Origin: Deltaproteobacteria bacterium | GTDB lineage: Bacteria > Desulfobacterota > Syntrophia > Syntrophales > UBA5619 | Direction: 5' to 3' | DNA: 16,268 nt | Assembly (NCBI GenBank): GCA_026388365.1 | Contig: JAPLJW010000194.1 | Span: 1 to 16,268, forward strand | Part shown: one piece after another, positions 14,919-16,268 of the stretch | Position numbering within the stretch: position 1 is the first letter of the stretch | Layout of the letters: each line of letters starts with the position of its first letter | The notes under the pieces: model-generated | What the model saw: the letters and a program-made list of their open reading frames with translations, nothing else | Database searches by the model: none | What the model was told of the DNA's origin: nothing | Made by a program: the position numbers and the translations under genes

Positions 14919-14947
14919 TCTATACCACTTAGTGAAGTACTTTGCAA
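14919..14947 (-). promoter_or_regulatory. Promoter and operator candidate of the HigBA-like pair
   Basis: TTGCAA (plus 14942-14947), 17 nt and TATAGA (plus 14919-14924) read toward the toxin gene. A 9-bp palindrome CACTTAGTG (14926-14934) lies between -10 and -35, a natural place for antitoxin autorepression. Confidence 0.6.
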
Positions 14948-14962
14948 TATTAAAAAGGAAAT

Positions 14963-14986
14963 AAATGGGGCGCTGCCCCCCTATTT
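14963..14986 (-). repeat. Short R-like hairpin (R4)
   Basis: Only the hairpin end of R is present: AAATGGGG, CGCTGC and a C-run ending CTATTT. The gcaagtac and gcgttttgc parts are missing. It supplies the TAG stop (14983-14981) of the ATPase fragment to its right. Confidence 0.7.
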
Positions 14987-15232
14987 CCCCAAGGCGTCTA
15001 TCAAACCGGCCAGGCTCACAAATATCACATCTATCCCTTTGTAATTTCTTACAAACGTCTTTTCCACATCGGCTGCCGCCACCAGGGAATCCCCTTCCGG
15101 ATAACGTTCACGAAACCGTTTCAGATTACCCGGATCGAATTCGGCCGCCGACCATTTGCATTCAATCGCTACTGGCGGCCTTCCTCTTCCCGCAATAATG
15201 CTCCCAGAGCAGCCCCATGTCTTCCCGTCGGA
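14981..15232 (-). pseudogene. C-terminal fragment of a second ATPase (COG1373-like), copy 1
   Basis: The frame reads DGKTWGCSGSIIAGRGRPPV, then AIECKWSAAEFDPGNL, FRERYPEGDSLVAAADV, and ends VSLAGLIDALGK before TAG. The AIECKWS motif (E-x-K) and the following pattern fit the nuclease-like C-terminus of AAA_14/COG1373 ATPases. It is not closely related to the ATPase at 12770-14086. There is no start codon or N-terminal domain: the frame runs into repeat R5 at 15232, so the gene is truncated there. The last 214 nt are duplicated at 16055-16268 with about four differences. Probably not expressed as a functional protein. Confidence 0.7.
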
Positions 15233-15342
15233 GCAAGTACGGGGGTCAGGTCTTGAATTAAGCGAAGCGTCAATCTGGGGTTGGGGCCCCTCAATTTAGC
15301 GTTTTACGGAGGGCGGAAAAAAAGGGGCGCTGTTCTCCTATT
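15233..15342 (-). repeat. R repeat copy 5, interrupted by a 36-nt insertion
   Basis: It begins gcaagtacgggggtcaggtc then ttgaa, is interrupted at 15258-15293 by an unrelated 36 nt (containing ggggttggggcccctcaa), and resumes with atttagcgttttacgg. Its hairpin is degraded (aaaaggggcgctgttctcct). It separates the truncated ATPase fragment from brnTA. Confidence 0.82.
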
Positions 15343-15388
15343 CTCAGGTTTTTTCCAAGACCTTCCCCCAATATTCTCCTTTTTCCGG

Positions 15389-15417
15389 TTGACAATAGCA
15401 TGCGTTCGTATTACATT
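15389..15417 (+). promoter_or_regulatory. Promoter of brnTA, possibly giving leaderless mRNA
   Basis: TTGACA (15389-15394), a 17-nt spacer and TACATT (15412-15417) read toward brnT. The expected transcript start (about 6-7 nt after the -10) falls on the A of the ATG at 15424. Confidence 0.65.
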
Positions 15418-15423
15418 GGCATC

Positions 15424-15714
15424 ATGAAACCACCGGACTTTGAATGGGATGATTTCAAGAATGCGCAAAACGCGGGAAAGCACGGAGTTTCTTTCTATGA
15501 AGCTCAATACGCCTTTGCAGATCCTCAGCGAGTTATCATTGAAGACTTAGATCACGGCGAGGATGAAGATCGTTTTTTCTGCTTTGGCAAGGTAAAAGGC
15601 GGCGTCATGACAGTCCGCTTTACCGATAGAAAAGGTATAATCCGTATTATTGGAGCAGGTTACTGGAGAAAGGGGAAAAAGATTTATGAAAAAGAAAATC
15701 ACATACACCGATGA
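15424..15714 (+). CDS. brnT: BrnT-family ribonuclease toxin
   Basis: This 96-residue BrnT-like protein starts MKPPDFEWDDFKNAQNAGKH, then GVSFYEAQYAFADPQRV. The middle DLDHGEDEDRFFCFGKVKGG and TDRKGIIRIIGAGYWRKGKK follow the family fold (RelE-like RNase). The usual C-terminal IISARxA core is IIGAGYW here, so a residue pattern near the active end differs and activity is uncertain. An upstream ATG at 15400 lies within the promoter spacer, so ATG 15424 is preferred. No ribosome site precedes it, consistent with leaderless translation. brnA overlaps by 29 nt. It is the only module in the array on the plus strand. Confidence 0.85.
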   Translation: MKPPDFEWDDFKNAQNAGKHGVSFYEAQYAFADPQRVIIEDLDHGEDEDRFFCFGKVKGGVMTVRFTDRKGIIRIIGAGYWRKGKKIYEKENHIHR

Positions 15715-15919
15715 ACCTATGAAAACAGGAAAGATCGTAAAAGACTTCCTGCCTGGACCGGAAGGTTTATCATTCCGAAAGGAACGGGTCTTGACATTGC
15801 GACTCGATGAACCAACCATTGCCGAACTTAAAGAAGTTGCGGATAATAAAGGCCTTGGTATGTCCACACTCGTTAGAATGTGGGTGAGGGAGAGGCTTGC
15901 TGGTAACGCCTCAATATAG
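15686..15919 (+). CDS. brnA: BrnA-family ribbon-helix-helix antitoxin
   Basis: With start ATG 15686 the protein has 77 residues: a linker (KITYTDEPMKTGKIVKDFLP), then RVLTLRLDEPTIAELKEVAD and KGLGMSTLVRMWVRERL. The last is a CopG/MetJ-type ribbon-helix-helix that in BrnA binds the operator and the toxin. AAGGGG lies about 10 nt before this ATG. An upstream ATG at 15650 is less likely. It is co-transcribed with brnT, whose end it overlaps. The stop TAG is followed 17 nt later by an R-like mini hairpin. Confidence 0.85.
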   Translation: MKKKITYTDEPMKTGKIVKDFLPGPEGLSFRKERVLTLRLDEPTIAELKEVADNKGLGMSTLVRMWVRERLAGNASI

Positions 15920-15936
15920 AATTACAAAGGAAAAAA

Positions 15937-15949
15937 GGGGCGCTGCCCC
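15937..15949. repeat. Short R-like hairpin after brnA
   Basis: GGGGC-GCT-GCCCC is preceded by caaaggaaaaaa, matching the flavour of R4 (aaaggaaataaatggggcgc). It sits 17 nt after the brnA stop. It has no U-run on the plus strand, but on the minus strand it would be followed by UUUUUU. Confidence 0.55.
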
Positions 15950-15985
15950 GGCGCTTCCTCAGATGCCTCTGAAAGCAAAAATTAG

Positions 15986-16060
15986 GCAAGTACGGGGGTC
16001 AGGTCTTGAAATTTAGCGTTTTGCAGGGGGCGGAAAAATAGGGGCGCAGCCTCCCTATTT
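15986..16060 (-). repeat. R repeat copy 6, with terminator hairpin
   Basis: It is a full copy: gcaagtacgggggtcaggtc, ttgaaatttagcgttttgca and the G-rich linker. The hairpin has perfect 8-bp arms AAATAGGG (16036-16043) and CCCTATTT (16053-16060) around a variant loop. It supplies the TAG stop (16057-16055) of the second ATPase fragment. Confidence 0.88.
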
Positions 16061-16268
16061 CCCCAATGCGTCTATCAAACCGGCCAGGCTCACAAAGGTC
16101 ACATCTATCCCTTTGTAATTTCTTACGAACGTCTTTTCCACATCGGCTGCCGCCACCAGGGAATCCCCTTCCGGATAACGTTCACGAAACCGTTTCAGAT
16201 TACCCGGATCGAATTCGGCCGCCGACCATTTGCATTCAATCGCTACTGGCGGCCTTCCTCTTCCCGCA
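16055..16268 (-). CDS. C-terminal part of COG1373-like ATPase, copy 2 (cut by window edge)
   Basis: It is the same length and frame as 14981-15194 with about four substitutions and no indels. It ends VSLAGLIDALGK before TAG, with AIECKWSAAEFDPG visible. The frame is open to the window edge, so this copy may be the intact parent gene of the truncated fragment at 14981, or another fragment. The stop and final Lys codon come from R6. Confidence 0.65.
   Translation of the reverse strand, partial: AGRGRPPVAIECKWSAAEFDPGNLKRFRERYPEGDSLVAAADVEKTFVRNYKGIDVTFVSLAGLIDALGK

Noticed and set aside
15304..15507. 67-codon minus-strand frame opposite the brnT start
   Set aside because: It runs from the brnT coding region through its promoter into R5 and resembles no known protein.
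11173..16060. R repeats as integron attC sites or a CRISPR array
   Set aside because: I see no attC core or inverse-core pattern (RYYYAAC, GTTRRRY) and no integrase. Spacing between copies is irregular and gene-sized, far from the 30-40-nt spacers of CRISPR, and no cas genes are present.

Overview
The window looks like the chromosome of a GC-rich bacterium, most plausibly a deltaproteobacterium in the broad sense (Desulfobacterota/Thermodesulfobacteriota, perhaps Syntrophales). That placement is inferred from protein flavour (a TatA/TatB-TatC pair, GatCAB, an AcuC-like deacetylase, FtcD) and from the repeat content. No rRNA or other marker is present to confirm it.

Positions 1-11150 are ordinary housekeeping DNA. 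On the minus strand lies the start of an acetolactate synthase gene (ilvB, cut by the window edge), preceded by a promoter, a Leu/Val-rich leader peptide and two hairpin-plus-U-run structures that together form a transcription attenuator. Next comes a minus-strand operon, tatB-like gene, tatC, then a class A penicillin-binding protein, with its promoter near 4000. On the plus strand are a histone-deacetylase/AcuC-like amidohydrolase, gatC-gatA-gatB (tRNA-dependent amidotransferase) and mtnA (methylthioribose-1-phosphate isomerase). mtnA converges on a minus-strand glutamate formimidoyltransferase gene across a repeat-bearing gap.

From about 11170 to the right edge the character changes completely. 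A roughly 75-nt repeat (called R here) recurs in one orientation at 11173, 12701, 14143, 15233 and 15986, with shorter hairpin-only relatives at 14963 and 15937. Between the copies sit separate small modules: abiEi-abiEii (type IV toxin-antitoxin), a COG1373-type ATPase with a DUF4143 domain, a RelE/HigB-HigA (NadS-like) toxin-antitoxin pair, a C-terminal fragment of a second ATPase, brnT-brnA, and a second copy of that fragment running off the window.

The minus-strand modules (all except brnTA) have their 3' end fused to an R hairpin. In four of five the TAG stop codon lies inside the hairpin arm, and the hairpin followed by a U-run would act as an intrinsic terminator. The layout is gene-R-gene-R, reminiscent of integron cassettes but without attC motifs or an integrase. 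It is best read as a REP/RAYT-like or IS200-like repeat whose ends punctuate, and perhaps mobilise, an array of toxin-antitoxin and ATPase cassettes. No transposase is visible in the window.
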